The notes under the pieces were generated by a model. That model ran no database searches. It was not told the DNA's origin and was given only the letters and a program-made list of their open reading frames with translations. Both the position numbers and the translations under genes were made by a program. From Leguminivora glycinivorella (Eukaryota; Arthropoda; Insecta; Lepidoptera; Tortricidae), in assembly GCF_023078275.1 (NCBI RefSeq), contig NC_062977.1, positions 12,979,118 through 13,043,117 on the forward strand: a DNA stretch of 64,000 nt, in the 5' to 3' direction. Of the stretch, positions 43,847 to 54,623 are shown piece by piece. How positions within the stretch are numbered: position 1 is the stretch's first letter; every line of letters starts with the position of its first letter.

Positions 43847-44104
43847 TGCACCCGAGTGTAACAGAAAACTTATCCCCTCACTATAGCGAGGAAACTACAA
43901 CGCAAAAAATGCGTTTATCACAGCTTCCAGTAGTTCCACAGGTGGTAAATCATCTTTATTACTAGATTCACCTACTTTTATAAATTTTAAAGCAGTTAAT
44001 TTGACTTTATTCAAGGTCAAATTACTTTACCCACTAGTGGATAAAATGCGTTTTTACCCGCTGGTATTAAAGGAAAAAACACGTGTTTCCAAGCTAGTGA
44101 GGGG
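43847..44104 (-). mobile_element. MITE family with small ORF, copy 3 (inverted, partial)
   Basis: Directly abuts copy 2 in the opposite direction. On the minus strand it runs from CCCCTCACTAGCTTGGAAAC to the CACTCGGGTGCAAT junction, so it lacks the right third. The small frame (44026 down to 43895) is open. Plus-strand TCAAGGTCA at 44011-44019. Confidence 0.75.
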
Positions 44105-44210
44105 AAAATATTTTTTTATTTTACTTTTAACTTTTTTTATGAAGTCGCAATTAAAACCTTCTTTCTGAATTATTTACATTCTCATGCTAATTACTCTTTG
44201 CCCTGTATAC

Positions 44211-44290
44211 GTAACTTTGCTTGTCTTTGTAAAAGTTGCAAGGCTGTAATTTCAACTTTTACAAAGCTTGACAAAGCCAAGCGAAGTTAG
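44211..44290. repeat. Imperfect fold-back
   Basis: TAACTTTGCTTGTCTTTGTA, with AAAGTTG after it, is inverted against CAACTTTTACAAAG, CTTGACAAAGC and CAAGCGAAGTTA, with a loop of about 15 bases near 44245. No coding content; a possible small MITE. Confidence 0.65.
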
Positions 44291-44624
44291 GTTGGTAACC
44301 AAGGCTACCAAGGCTATGAGACAGGGTTTTCCAGGAGGGGCATTTTCAGTCCCAGGTCCCAGATCGGAATAGTACGTTGTCTTATAACACCTGCCCAGAC
44401 CTATGATTTTACACTACAGCCCTTGTAACCTCTAAAAGGAGCGTTTCTAGTACCTCATGACCATTTCTAGTACCTAAGCGTAGAAAATCCATTTTTCATC
44501 GTGACAATCCTCTCTGACAAATGAAATGAGTTTTCTGCTACAAAATTACATTGTACGACCTTAGGTATGTCGAACATGAGTGATGTTTGATTAGTAGTGT
44601 TTTCCGGGAGAGATACAGCCGGCG

Positions 44625-44749
44625 TACCTACCCGAATGGCAATCATCGACGCCAGACGCCGACAGAAATGCAGTCTAGCTCTGTCGCGCCAGTACGCAAG
44701 AGCGATAGAGATAGATAGCTTATCGTGAGCGTTTGTGCATTCGGCTACG
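44625..44749. mobile_element. Fold-back MITE (CGTAGCCGAATG family), copy 2
   Basis: Inverted relative to copies 1 and 3. The right end is GCATTCGGCTACG and the left end is the diverged TACCTACCCGAATGGC. The interior has CTCTGTCGCGCCAGTACGC and AAGAGCGATAGAGATAGATAG, the reverse complement of the family core. The frame 44467-44754 over it is spurious. Confidence 0.7.
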
Positions 44750-44868
44750 CACACTGATGATATCGCGGAGGTCGCCCCTCGTACACGTCACCCACCTGGG
44801 TACCTAGCCAACATGCCAATGGTTTACGCTTCGTATTGTAGTTATCTCTCTATCACTCTTCCATAGTC

Positions 44869-45018
44869 ATGGGACCGAAATTGTTTAATAAACTTCCTGA
44901 AGCATGGCAAAGCTTACCTGCAAGTAGGTTCAAGGGTGTGCTGTACATGTTTCTTTGTAATAAATGCTACTATAACGTTAATGAATTTTTAGATGATAAA
45001 TGTATAACTTTGACATAA
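44869..45018 (+). pseudogene. C-terminal relic of a LINE reverse transcriptase
   Basis: A 49-codon frame, MGPKLFNKLPEAWQSLPASR, FKGVLYMFLCNKCYYNVNEF, LDDKCITLT, then stop. The K.FN.LP......LP...FK..L..FL..K.YY...EFL pattern is the typical end of jockey/CR1-group reverse transcriptases. TAG at 44859-44861 closes the frame upstream. The 3' UTR runs to AAATAAATATATTTGATTGA at about 45240 with a (TTGA)n tail. Confidence 0.7.
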
Positions 45019-45273
45019 ATACCATATTTTTTTTCTGATTTTTCCCTGACATTGCATGTGTACTTTGAATATAAATTATTTAGTGTAAATATTATGTAAA
45101 TGTATTTAGTATTAAGGTAATTATTTTACGATCTGCTTTGTAAATATATTGCCAAATTATATTTCGTACGCCTACACGGCTCATCATGGCTGATATAAAT
45201 AATATAACATATTGTCACCTAATTGTTACCTGTGATGACGAAATAAATATATTTGATTGATTGATTGATAGAA
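45019..45273 (+). mobile_element. 3' UTR and (TTGA)n tail of the LINE relic
   Basis: AT-rich 3' UTR ending GACGAAATAAATATATTTGA and then (TTGA)n at about 45254-45270. Non-poly(A) tandem tails of this kind occur in several insect LINE families. Confidence 0.6.
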
Positions 45274-46387
45274 GTGATACAGAGGCGTTTCGCTCGCTAC
45301 GGAGCGAAAATTATTGGCATCTTGACTATACTCACCCGGGTCCTAGGAATATTGTACTGTACCTAGGGTACATGGAAAACAGCGGACGAAAGTAAAACGC
45401 TATTGCATAAGTACCTACTTGTATGATGGAGATTTGTTTATAAAGTGTCTGTAGCAAATGCAACTCCATGCGTGTTGTTGTTCCTAACACTTTGCACCCT
45501 CGTTGAGTTCTGGCAAATTTAATCTCGGGCAGGTTAATCACTATTGGATCTAGTGTTCTAAGAACCAATTCATTTTTTTTTAGAAAATATTTCAATTTAT
45601 ACTATTGTGGAAAGGGAGACGATAGCATGGAGAAGAAAAAGTTTATCAAATTGCTTGTCTCAATTTTTTTCTTACTAAATCTGCGGTTAACCTACTGATA
45701 ATCATACTTAGCTGGCCGTCCAGAGTGGAGTCGTAACGTAACTGGCTACCTATATGCTATATGCTCCAGGGGTGGAACTGAAAATTTTGCCTAAGACGCG
45801 AGTGGGCACAGTGGCGTAACAGCCACTGGGCGAAAGCGGTGTACACCTCTTGACACCCCTGGAATTTTCATACCGGTGTTGCCCTTGAGCCATCTTGGAT
45901 ATCGCTTTTGGTGGGGGTCCATTTGTGGGGACTAGTCACCGTCTGCCAGAATGGCCGGAGAATTGGAATCCTTTTTAATAGGCAAACGTCCGGTTTTTTA
46001 TCCCATAGTCCAGTGTCCATCCTTTTCATCCAATAACCTAGTTCATTTTAGATTACATCAAGTCCTTACACCTCTGCGTGCCTGCTCCGAGACACGGGCA
46101 ATGGCATCATTCGCTCGGTATACCCCTTACATTTCATTAAAGTGTCAAAAGGGACTCTTACGTGTTCACTTCGGCTCCGCGCACACCTTCATCCGGAGTA
46201 CCCAATAGTTTGTAAACCCATAATTTGGTCTAGGTTAATTTAGCGTAAGTCAACAACAATATTTCCAGCATTCTTTGTTAATTTTCATAACCAACACCCA
46301 GGTATTCTATTTAAATGGTACACGTGTTAACACCCCTCAGGACGCCTGCCTCCTATACGCAGAAATGCACCTATTTTGTTTACGGAT
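45274..46387. other. Intergenic DNA, no gene confirmed
   Basis: 45760-46210 is less AT-rich. It includes ACTGAAAATTTTGCC/GGAATTTTCATACC around a middle region, suggesting a decayed repeat. The frames 45951-46208 and 45332-45595 have no recognisable domain. Confidence 0.45.
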
Positions 46388-46524
46388 CAGGGGGGCTACC
46401 ATGATGTACTAAAGACGTTCAGTTTAGTTGAGAGAAAGGGACACAGCTATAGCAGTTACATAGCTCCGTCCCTCTCTCTCAACCTAAACTGAACGGCTTA
46501 TGCACGTCATGGTAACCCCCCAGT
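46388..46524. mobile_element. Fold-back MITE with GGGGGGCTACCATGA ends
   Basis: Inverted ends GGGGGGCTACCATGATGTAC and GCACGTCATGGTAACCCCCC. Inner arms GACGTTCAGTTTAGTTGAGA and TCTCAACCTAAACTGAACG surround a loop containing AGGGACACAGC...GTCCCTCTC. About 135 bases; no coding content. Confidence 0.8.
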
Positions 46525-46682
46525 AACATGAAATTAAATTCTCTGTATAGCTATATTTTCCCATAAATCCGCCCACGTTTTGAAAAGTGTGGGTTGACTT
46601 AGCGGCACGTTCCTTATATTATTAACTATCTCAGAGAGATACTGTACTGTATAGTTAAATGTCATAACATTAAACCATGTAT

Positions 46683-46865
46683 AAGTAGCTATTAAATACA
46701 CTTTTCAGTACAGATGGTGGTTTTTTTACGCACTAGTGCGAGAAGTGGTTCATTATATGCCAGGTCGAAACTTCGGAGGGTCATCTGTACTGAAAAATGA
46801 CGTACGATACACGTACGAATTGCCACTCGTTTCGAGCTTCCTTTTTTACGCACTTGTATCGTAAT
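46683..46865 (+). mobile_element. TTTCAGTACAGATGGTG repeat, copy 1
   Basis: TTTCAGTACAGATGGTGG, TTTTTTTACGCACTAGTGCG, AGAAGTGGTTCATTATATG, GTCGAAACTTCGGAGG, CATCTGTACTGAAAAA, then CGATACACGTACGAATTGCC and ACGCACTTGTATCGTAATG. The inner pair CAGTACAGATGG/CATCTGTACTG is inverted. The next copy starts directly after it, and an inverted copy lies at 54150-54390. Confidence 0.75.
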
Positions 46866-47280
46866 GTACTATTTCAGTACATATGGTGCTTTTTTACACA
46901 CTAGTGCGAGAAGTGGTTCATTTCATGTCAGATCGAAACTTCGGTAGGCCATCTGGGTGGCTAGCCGAATGACACAATCGCTCACGAAACGCTCATGAAA
47001 CGAAGCGCTAGTAGATATCTATCTCTATCGCGCTTGCGTATTGGCGCGACAGAGATAGCGGCGTATCGCTTCGTTTTTGGCGTCGTGAGCGATTGTGCCA
47101 TTCGGCTAGCCACCCAAATCGAGACTTCGGTAGGCCATCTGTTCCTACTGAAAAACGTCGTACGGTACACGCGCGAAAGGAACTCGTAACTCGTGTCGAT
47201 TTAAAACACTGCCTGCGGTCGTGATTTTTATCGCCTCTCGTTTCGAATTTTTTTTCGCACTTGTATCGTAATTATTATTG
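46866..47280 (+). mobile_element. TTTCAGTACAGATGGTG repeat, copy 2, with a nested insertion
   Basis: Tandem to copy 1 and the same in order, but interrupted at 46955-47115 by a second MITE. After the insert the repeat resumes with ATCGAGACTTCGGTAGGCC, a near copy of the 26 bases just before the insert. It then continues CTGAAAAACGTCGTACGG to GCACTTGTATCGTAAT near 47272. Confidence 0.75.
46955..47115. mobile_element. Fold-back MITE (CGTAGCCGAATG family), copy 3, nested
   Basis: A clean 161-bp unit with perfect ends GGGTGGCTAGCCGAATG and CATTCGGCTAGCCACCC. Arms continue with ACACAATCGCTCACGA/TCGTGAGCGATTGTG. The core is CTAGTAGATATCTATCTCTATCG, as in copies 1 and 2. It is inserted in copy 2 of the TTTCAGTACAGATGG repeat, so it is the younger of the two. 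Confidence 0.85.
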
Positions 47281-48486
47281 AGCTACACGTTGACAGCGGT
47301 TTTAGATGAATGCTTTAGGACTCACGGTAGACTGGGCCGGGTTCGGTTCTTCAGTTTCTATAACAATGACAAATAATTATGTGACGCTTTTAATACGCGC
47401 AAAGATCGAATGTAGGGAAAAATAACGCGCGTGTAAGCTCGTAAAAAATTAGGGAAAATAACGCGAGTGTAAATATTCTTCCCAAAGAAATCTTTTTGGA
47501 AGTTCGTCAAAAATCTATCTGGTGTAATGTCACTCAGATTATGCAGACCAATCCAAAAGAATTAAGAATACAATGCAGAAAATCAATAATAAATAGGTAC
47601 GGCAAATGAAAGTATTTTGATTTTAAGTATTAGATTTCTAAAATTAAAATACTTTCATTTGGCTTTACCGGTTCAGGTAAAAATAATCAAAACCGCTCCG
47701 AGCCTCGCGTGTTCAAGTCTTTAATATTTCCCGAATATAAAATATGAAACAAACAGATAAACACCGGGTTGGAGCGCTATCACAATCCTCAAATTCGGGC
47801 GGCCTTGGCAGGCTTTTGGGGTATCTAGGTCGTGCGAAGGCGTAGGGATCGAGGACGAGCATTACGGAGTGGAGTGCCCTAGATCGGCCTAAATTACGAT
47901 CACGAGCCACCACCCCTTGAGTGTGTTGTGCTACATAATCTCGTGATATATGTCTATTTATCTGGGACGACACAGGGATGACTTGATTTTGCCTACTTCG
48001 AACGTGTGTCGAATGAGTTGCGCTGATACACGGATACAAGTGTTATGGGCATGTTTGTTAGTAGGTACCAGCGGCGGTAGTTGGAGCTAATTTTGGACTC
48101 CATGAGAGTTAACATAGAAAAGCCCATAAAGTAACCAGTCAGTATATGTACCTATTAGCGCAGTTTGACGTAGACTCTCAGGCTATAGGCGTTCATCGCA
48201 AGTTCGCAACCATATCTAAGAAATGACTTTTACTTTACACTTGTTGCATAGAACCTTTTATTGTCCTAGACCTTACCATGATGATGTTTATTATTTAACA
48301 CACTCGCACCTACAAAGGTGAGTATTAAATCACTTACTATTGTATTTTTAATCTATCTACAAATAGGTAACTGAAAACTCGAAGAAGCTCCAACACGTTA
48401 AAGCCATTGGGGTTAATGAGAGCAAAATCCTTGAATTTTCCGTGTGCCCAATATTCAAGTTCACTTTGAGCCCGGGGAAGCGGCCG

Positions 48487-48522
48487 AAGGTCGGCTGAAG
48501 GTCGTCCAAGGTCTCCGAGGTC
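48487..48522 (+). promoter_or_regulatory. Cluster of four same-strand nuclear-receptor half-sites
   Basis: AAGGTC begins at 48487, 48498 and 48508, and GAGGTC at 48517, all on the + strand. The start-to-start spacings are 11, 10 and 9 bases, close to one helical turn. The third is nearly YCAAGGYCR (CCAAGGTCT). The cluster lies in a GC-rich island about 23 kb beyond the E75 stop. As E75, HR3 and FTZ-F1 all bind AGGTCA-type monomers, this is a candidate distal element; the link to E75 is inference. Confidence 0.35.
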
Positions 48523-51500
48523 GCGGCTTTGTCTGTCTTACATGAATAAGTCTACAATTAAACTACTTATGTAAGGAGCCTGCTACTTTGACTCTTTGCG
48601 TGAGCAGTGGGATTGTTGGAAGTCGCGTTAAAAGACATGCAAATCTAATAGTAGATTGTTAACCAAGAGATGAAAATGATGCCGTTCAGCCGAGTTAAAT
48701 ACTTCTTACCAGTACTCTTCAAAACCACATTACTACCTATAAACAGACAAACTATGAAAGAAACAAACTTACATACATATTCTTAATTAACTAATCGAAT
48801 GAGTCAATAGCAATTTATCATAATTATTAAGTTAATACTATAATTAATTTTTAAACGTGTTTAATCGGCTAGCTTTGCATATACTACTTGTTTACTAGTT
48901 GCACCGCCGTGCCGCGCCGCGACAGAGGGTCGTATGTTATCACTATTCCTTAGTGACATGCGTCCTTCTGCCTCGTCGTGAGCCTTTCGTTACTTTTAAG
49001 TTGTTATTATTTTGTATTTAACTTTAATTTACCCACAAATTTAACAGTAAAATCAGTGTACTTTGTATTTCTATAACATTAATTAACATTAGTTAAAGAA
49101 TAATGTAAACAATGACAAGGGGAATCCTGTTCCACCGTGATACAGTTTTTACTAGTACGGGGATCAGATGCCGCTTACTCAAAGTTTCATTCCAGTTACC
49201 ATAAAGTTATAATTATAACTTATGTAACCGTTAAATCACGATATTTATAAGTTTACTATTAACTGTAAGCATATATGTACTACACAATGCTAAATAAAGT
49301 TATTTTATTTATTTATTTTATTATATAAGTAGTCGCTTTTGGGCAGAAATTACTGTTATTTATGGAACGAAGACTGAAATATGAGAATTGTACAATATAA
49401 AACCAAATTTTAAATACTTATCGAAAAAACCAAGTGGGCACTTAAATAAACAAACACGAACCCGAATATATAACCTCCTTCTTTTTCAGTAAAGAAGTCG
49501 GTTAAAAATACAGTGCACTGGAGCAAAATTATCATTCACCAATTACCGCATACTTTTTAGAACAACAATGATCTTACTTTCAGATAATAAGAAATGTAAA
49601 TAATTTAATATCTTGGGGACAAAAGTGCGAAGCCGGTGCGGACCGCTAAGTAGTAATGTATAAGCGCTAAATGACACGTTTAATAGCGATTGCATAAGCT
49701 GACATGAATCAACAACGCAACCCCAAAATGCAGCATGGCTGTATCGAATTCAAAATACGGTACTTGCATCTGGTCAAACATAGACGTTTACGTATTATGC
49801 ACTTTCGTCAGGGACATTGTCAGTTCCATTTTGATATGACGTACCTATACTATGTAATTCGTGTGATGTTCGTTGAATTGAGCTTGTTATGGTTGATTGG
49901 AAAGAAATTATGAGGTATATTATATCTTATTACTTAGTTTTCATTTTCTTATTAACTGTTATTATATTTCACATTAATATAAAATTTCATTTCATTTCGT
50001 TTATATCTATATAGGTACTGTCAGTCAGAGAAATATTGTACTCCGTGAAAAAATTTGGAACCATATAAAATTATATTGATTCTCGTTCAGATAGCGCCAC
50101 CCACACCTTTGGTTGAGTCTCGTATCGATAGCGCTGACATACTTATTAGAAAATTGTAACACATCATAATACGTATATCATGTTAAGTTAAGGATATGGG
50201 GCAAATAGGCAAAACTGATGTATTAATCCCGTGTCGCGAGATGGCAGTCCACTGTTAGTCTTGTTACATTACTTTGACAGTCTTTCTCTATTATAATCCC
50301 TATCATTATACTCGATTATCTTTGCTATAAGTGCTAAGGGTATGTTTTTTCTATTTATTCATTATGAGTTATGACAAATGACATTATATAAGTAATTATT
50401 ATATTAAAAAGGTAGGTACCGGGGATTCCGCGCTTGAAAAAGGAATCCCCGAGAAAGACTCAAACAATCGAATACACGTATGTATATAATAATAAAAAAT
50501 GTATTTAAATCGTTATTTTTTATTGGTGGCGAATTAAACTAGCCCGAACGCCAAATTCGCCCCTGGTTACCTATCATTTTTTCCCTCGAATATAAAAAAA
50601 TACAGGGAACGGAGGTATAATTGTTAGACGTCACAACCGATTTATCAATAGATCTTAAATATCGTAAAAGGGGCGGCAGCGGCACTGACGTCGGTCTTGT
50701 TTATTACCGAGGCTTCTGTTTTTGTACTCCGTTACTACATCGTCGCGTGTAAGGATGCCTAGAACATGCTTTTTAAAAGTTTTATTTATCCACGTGGAGG
50801 CTCCTGCTTTGCAAATAGCTACTAACTACGAATAAGCAGCACACATATTGAAATACTGCGGTGTACTTACTCGTAACTAAACAACACCTTAATTCCTAAA
50901 ATAATCTCAAATGGCACGATTTCCAAAATTACCACACCGGTATCATCTTTTATCAAGATGACATTTGAAACGGTTATCCTGCGTCGCGTATGTCGGACAA
51001 TTACGAGCACATTTTATACTACGTCGGTAGCAAATAACCGTCAGCCAGCTTGATACATACTTATAACTCCTAAGGCACTGCACCGGTGCACCCTTGCTGA
51101 TCTCTGTCAACATTACTCACCGGACAATTTCGAATAGAGCTAACGTTTTCTGTAAGGTGGTGGTAATTTCCTCATTAGGTTCTGCTCTACAATAAGGATA
51201 GAGGGTCATTCAAATGCAATAGGCAGTGCAATAAGCACTCTACCTCCTGGCAACTACTAGGTATGATAAAAATGAGAACATTTGTATGAAATACGACCGT
51301 TACCAGTAACACAATTTAGGGACATAACTAAATTTAGCACAGGTCAACAGTACGTAACTGAAAAGGGTCTGTGCCTGTCTGAAACGTGTAATTGCCTGTC
51401 GTGTTCATTTTCAGTCGACTAGCTATTTAGGCCACATTAGTGTGCTGTGATTCGCCAAGTTTACCAACGACTGCGCTACCAGCCAGTACACATGTGACCC

Positions 51501-51589
51501 GCGATCACGTATATTGCTTACCGCGTGGAGGGTTACATTGTAACAGTGCCGAATACTGATCAGAAGTGTACGGTTTAAGAATGGTCTGG

Positions 51590-51710
51590 TAGGCGCGACC
51601 TTGTAAGGGCACCGCGGCTAGGATGTAGGTCAGCGGTGCCGCCCTTGACCTAGGGCGCGCCGCCCTCGGCGCCCTCCGCCTCTAGACAAGGACGGCCCAA
51701 TCACTCAACT
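51590..51710. promoter_or_regulatory. GC-rich island with three receptor half-sites
   Basis: Contains CGACCTTGT (51597-51605, minus-strand ACAAGGTCG), TAGGTCAGCGG near 51626 and CTTGACCTAGG near 51644. An inverted pair GCACCGC/GCGGTGC surrounds the middle site. The DNA is unique and CpG-rich in AT-rich surroundings, with no reading frame. A regulatory role is inferred. Confidence 0.3.
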
Positions 51711-52739
51711 ACTAGACGATAACGAGATTACCTAAATACCTAATGTGGTGTAGGCTTACTCGGTACGTAAGCGAGTTACAAAACCCCGGGGTGTCCTTTA
51801 GTAGTCGTCACCTAGTCTATTTAATTATTGGAGTAGAAAAGTTGTAAGGGGTTTCGTGGTGCGTTTATACCAGTTTTTTTAACATTAACTTATACTATTA
51901 TATATTCTGTGCATTAACGTAAACTTTCGAGTGAAAAGAGTCTTGCGACAAATGATCATGTTTAATTGCCACTGCAAATTCCAAATTTAAAATAATATAA
52001 GCGCAGAATCTGTTCACCTATGTTTTTGACCTATCCCAAAATAATATGAATGTAAATAAGGTTTCAAATTTTACACCTTTTAAATACGAGTAAAGCAAAG
52101 TCTTGGTCGCGTCTGACCGAGTGACCGTGTATCTGTGTTCGCGATAAACTCAAAAACTACTAAACTAAGCTATATTAAAACAATGTACGGCGAAATTGTG
52201 TCTCACTTATAGGGCTACAAAAAGTCTGCAGAGTTAATATTAAAGTGCAATGAGTAGATATAGCGCCATATGCACTCTATACGAATTTACATTTTCAAAC
52301 TTAAAGCTAAAAACTGATTGTACCAATATGAAGCCTTAGAATGATAATAATTAATAAAAAAAGCTCTTATAAATATCTATCACTGTAATAAATACATATG
52401 TACATACGCAGACGAATTCCGGAAAGTAAGTAACTGTTTGTAATATAATCGCAAACTTTTCCACTAAATTGCGAGCAAGGTGACACGAATCAACCTTGTG
52501 ATCCAGAGATAAAAATATTTTTAAAGTCGATGCAATATTTTTAGTCATTATACATAGATGCGCATCCACGCCGATTGTGTTGTGACTGAGTCAACCTTCC
52601 AGAATAAGTTAAGTACGAACCGTAACTGAATCATAGCTGTGTACCAAAGTTGTAAATAACAGGTATACATAATAGGTATAACAAGATTATGACACAATTG
52701 TTATTGTCAGGTACGTTTATGCCGAATGCGTTCCGAAAT

Positions 52740-52990
52740 TAGCGCGACTTTACAGCGACCTTGCACAAAAGTGTGACTATCGACGACGGCGCGCGGGAAA
52801 TTGTTTTCGCGAATTATTCCGGGAGGTGTTAACAGAGGCGAGTAACGGGTTAGCGGCGATTATTCAGATATCACTCACACATGCGGATGTGCGAGTGTGC
52901 GCGTGACATTGAACTTCACACTTCACGCGGCGCTTGCGTAACCGGCCGCGTCTAGGAGCGCGTGAGCAATCAAGTCACTCCGTGGCGTCA
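52740..52990. promoter_or_regulatory. CpG-rich unique island
   Basis: A CpG-rich, non-repetitive block with no reading frame. It contains CGACCTTGC near 52757 (minus-strand GCAAGGTCG, eight of nine). It could be an enhancer or an unannotated promoter or noncoding exon; sequence alone does not decide. Confidence 0.25.
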
Positions 52991-53226
52991 ATTAAACGGC
53001 TTATTGCTACATGCCACATGGAAGCGGCTTACTATCGGCTAGTCCAAAGAGCCTAGTTAGTACATTACTACATAGAGAAACGTAAAGCGAAACTGTGTCG
53101 GGGATATCGAGATGATCCGGTACCAAACTTACGTGACGATTTCCATACTTTCAAGCGTTGTCTCCATGATTCAACCGGGCTGTTTTTCCCTTAGTTTTAT
53201 CTTCTTTTATCATTTGTCGTGGTCGT

Positions 53227-53529
53227 TTGAAGTAAAAGATGAAAACCTTTATTTACATGAACATATTTACATAATTATACAAGAAACTAAGACTAAACTT
53301 AAAAGCTAGCTAATGTCTAAAATAGGCCCTTAAGACCAATGCCTACAACAACAAACAAAGTACAATTACAAAGGATACTGGCGACATTTCCTCGCTGTAT
53401 CGCAATGCTGATACGTTGTGCGAGGAAGTCGCCAGCTCTTCGGTCACCAGTTACCTCAACCAGACACTTCGCGATTTCTGTGAAAAACTTGTTCGCGCTG
53501 GGACCCCATGGACCCAGAGTTTCTACGCT
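53227..53529 (-). pseudogene. Second copy of the retrotransposon tail seen at 41843
   Basis: The minus-strand frame 53529 down to 53317 reads SVETLGPWGPSANKFFTEIA, then KCLVEVTGDRRAGDFLAQR and ISIAIQRGNVASIL, before diverging at NCTLFVVVG and stopping at TAG. It is followed by the same 3' UTR (GCTAGCTTTTAAGTTTAGTC to AAATAAAGG at about 53249). The frame is closed upstream by TAG, so this is a 5'-truncated dead copy. It retains QRISIAIQRGN where the 41843 copy has QSISIPIQRGN. Confidence 0.65.
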
Positions 53530-53735
53530 CTAAAATCTTTCTATTAAAAGGTACAAAAAGGTTTGCCAAGACTTTTGTAAATAAATTGGAGTAAATATAA
53601 TTATGTAAATTATTTTCAATACAACTTATACATGCGAAAAGCTACAATATTGTATACGATTAATTTTATCCTTAAGTCTGGAATTTCCTTGTCCATTTTG
53701 ACCCATTGAGTTCGCATGACACACATGGTAAGTAA

Positions 53736-53781
53736 TGCAAAATACGGTTTTGATATGTCAGTGTCAAAACCGTATTTTGCA
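53736..53781. repeat. Perfect short hairpin
   Basis: TGCAAAATACGGTTTTGA and its inverted partner TCAAAACCGTATTTTGCA surround the loop TATGTCAGTG. The 18-bp perfect stem suggests a very recent fold-back insertion or a small structured element. Confidence 0.85.
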
Positions 53782-53959
53782 TATTTTTTATTATACAGAA
53801 ATTCATATTTAAAGGGGTGAACTATGTAAGTACTAACTCATATACCTACCAAATAACACTGTATCAGTCATAAACTAGAGGAAAGCAATGTAGATAGGTA
53901 TATAAATTATATAATATAATGTATGTATACCTTAAAGAGGACACCCGAAGTGTTGTATA

Positions 53960-54081
53960 GGGATCTTTCATAAATTACGTCACACTAAAAATCGTGATTT
54001 TTGACTCCTCCCCCACCTCCTTGTCACAGCTGGTCACATTTGTTAGACTCCTCCCTCTCTAGTGTGACGTCACATATTTTG
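53960..54081. repeat. CATAAATTACGTCACAC repeat, copy 1
   Basis: GGGATCTTTCATAAATTACG, TCACACTAAAAATCGTGATT, the C-rich part CCTCCCCCACCTCCTTGTCAC, then CTAGTGTGACGTCACATATT. Partly related to 55691-55801 (inverted order of similar blocks) and to 28717-28796. Probably decayed copies of one DNA element. Confidence 0.5.
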
Positions 54082-54149
54082 CAAATTTACGTAGAAATTA
54101 TTGAATGAAAAAAGCGGTTAGAAATCAATCTTATTTCCATTTATGTATG

Positions 54150-54392
54150 TACATAATAGTACATTACGATACAAGTGCGTAAAAAAGGAAAATCGAAACG
54201 AGTGGCGATAAATTAAAACACGACCGAAGGGAGTGTTTTAAATCGACACGAGTTACGAATTTCCTTTTCGCACGTGTATCGTACGACGTTTTTCAGTACA
54301 GATGAGCTTCCGAAGTTTCGACCTGTTATATAATGAACCACTTCTCGCACTAGTGCGTAAAAAAAACACCATCTGTACTGAAAAATATTTTT
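54150..54392 (-). mobile_element. TTTCAGTACAGATGGTG repeat, copy 3 (inverted)
   Basis: Begins CATTACGATACAAGTGCGT and ends CACCATCTGTACTGAAAAAT. It holds the same blocks in reverse as 46683-46865, with an extra segment (AAAACACGACCGAAGGGAGTG) like that in copy 2. No insertion here, so it shows the uninterrupted form of the copy at 46866. Confidence 0.75.
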
Positions 54393-54454
54393 CACCACAC
54401 CAACAGGCAAAGACTCTCTTGATACTTCAAAAACGAATGACAAAGTTTCATTTT

Positions 54455-54540
54455 TAACCCCCGACGCAAAAACGACGGGGTGTTATAAGTTTGACGTGTC
54501 TGTCTGTGTGTATGTCTGTCTGTCTGTCTGTATGTATGTA

Positions 54541-54623
<83 letters not shown>

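Larger units (their letters stand above)
47281..53226. other. Long intergenic stretch, no gene confirmed
   Basis: 47713-48060 has a fairly complex minus-strand frame (108 codons) without a domain I know; it could be retroelement debris. 49010-49325 looks like a LINE 3' UTR ending AATAAAGTTATTTTATTTATT. GC-rich unique islands with receptor half-sites lie at 48470-48535, 51590-51710 and 52740-52990. The rest is AT-rich with no visible features. Confidence 0.5.

Noticed and set aside
47713..48039. A 108-codon minus-strand frame
   Set aside because: Reads smoothly, but I recognise no domain and see no exon signals. It may be debris of a retroelement leader; not strong enough to call.
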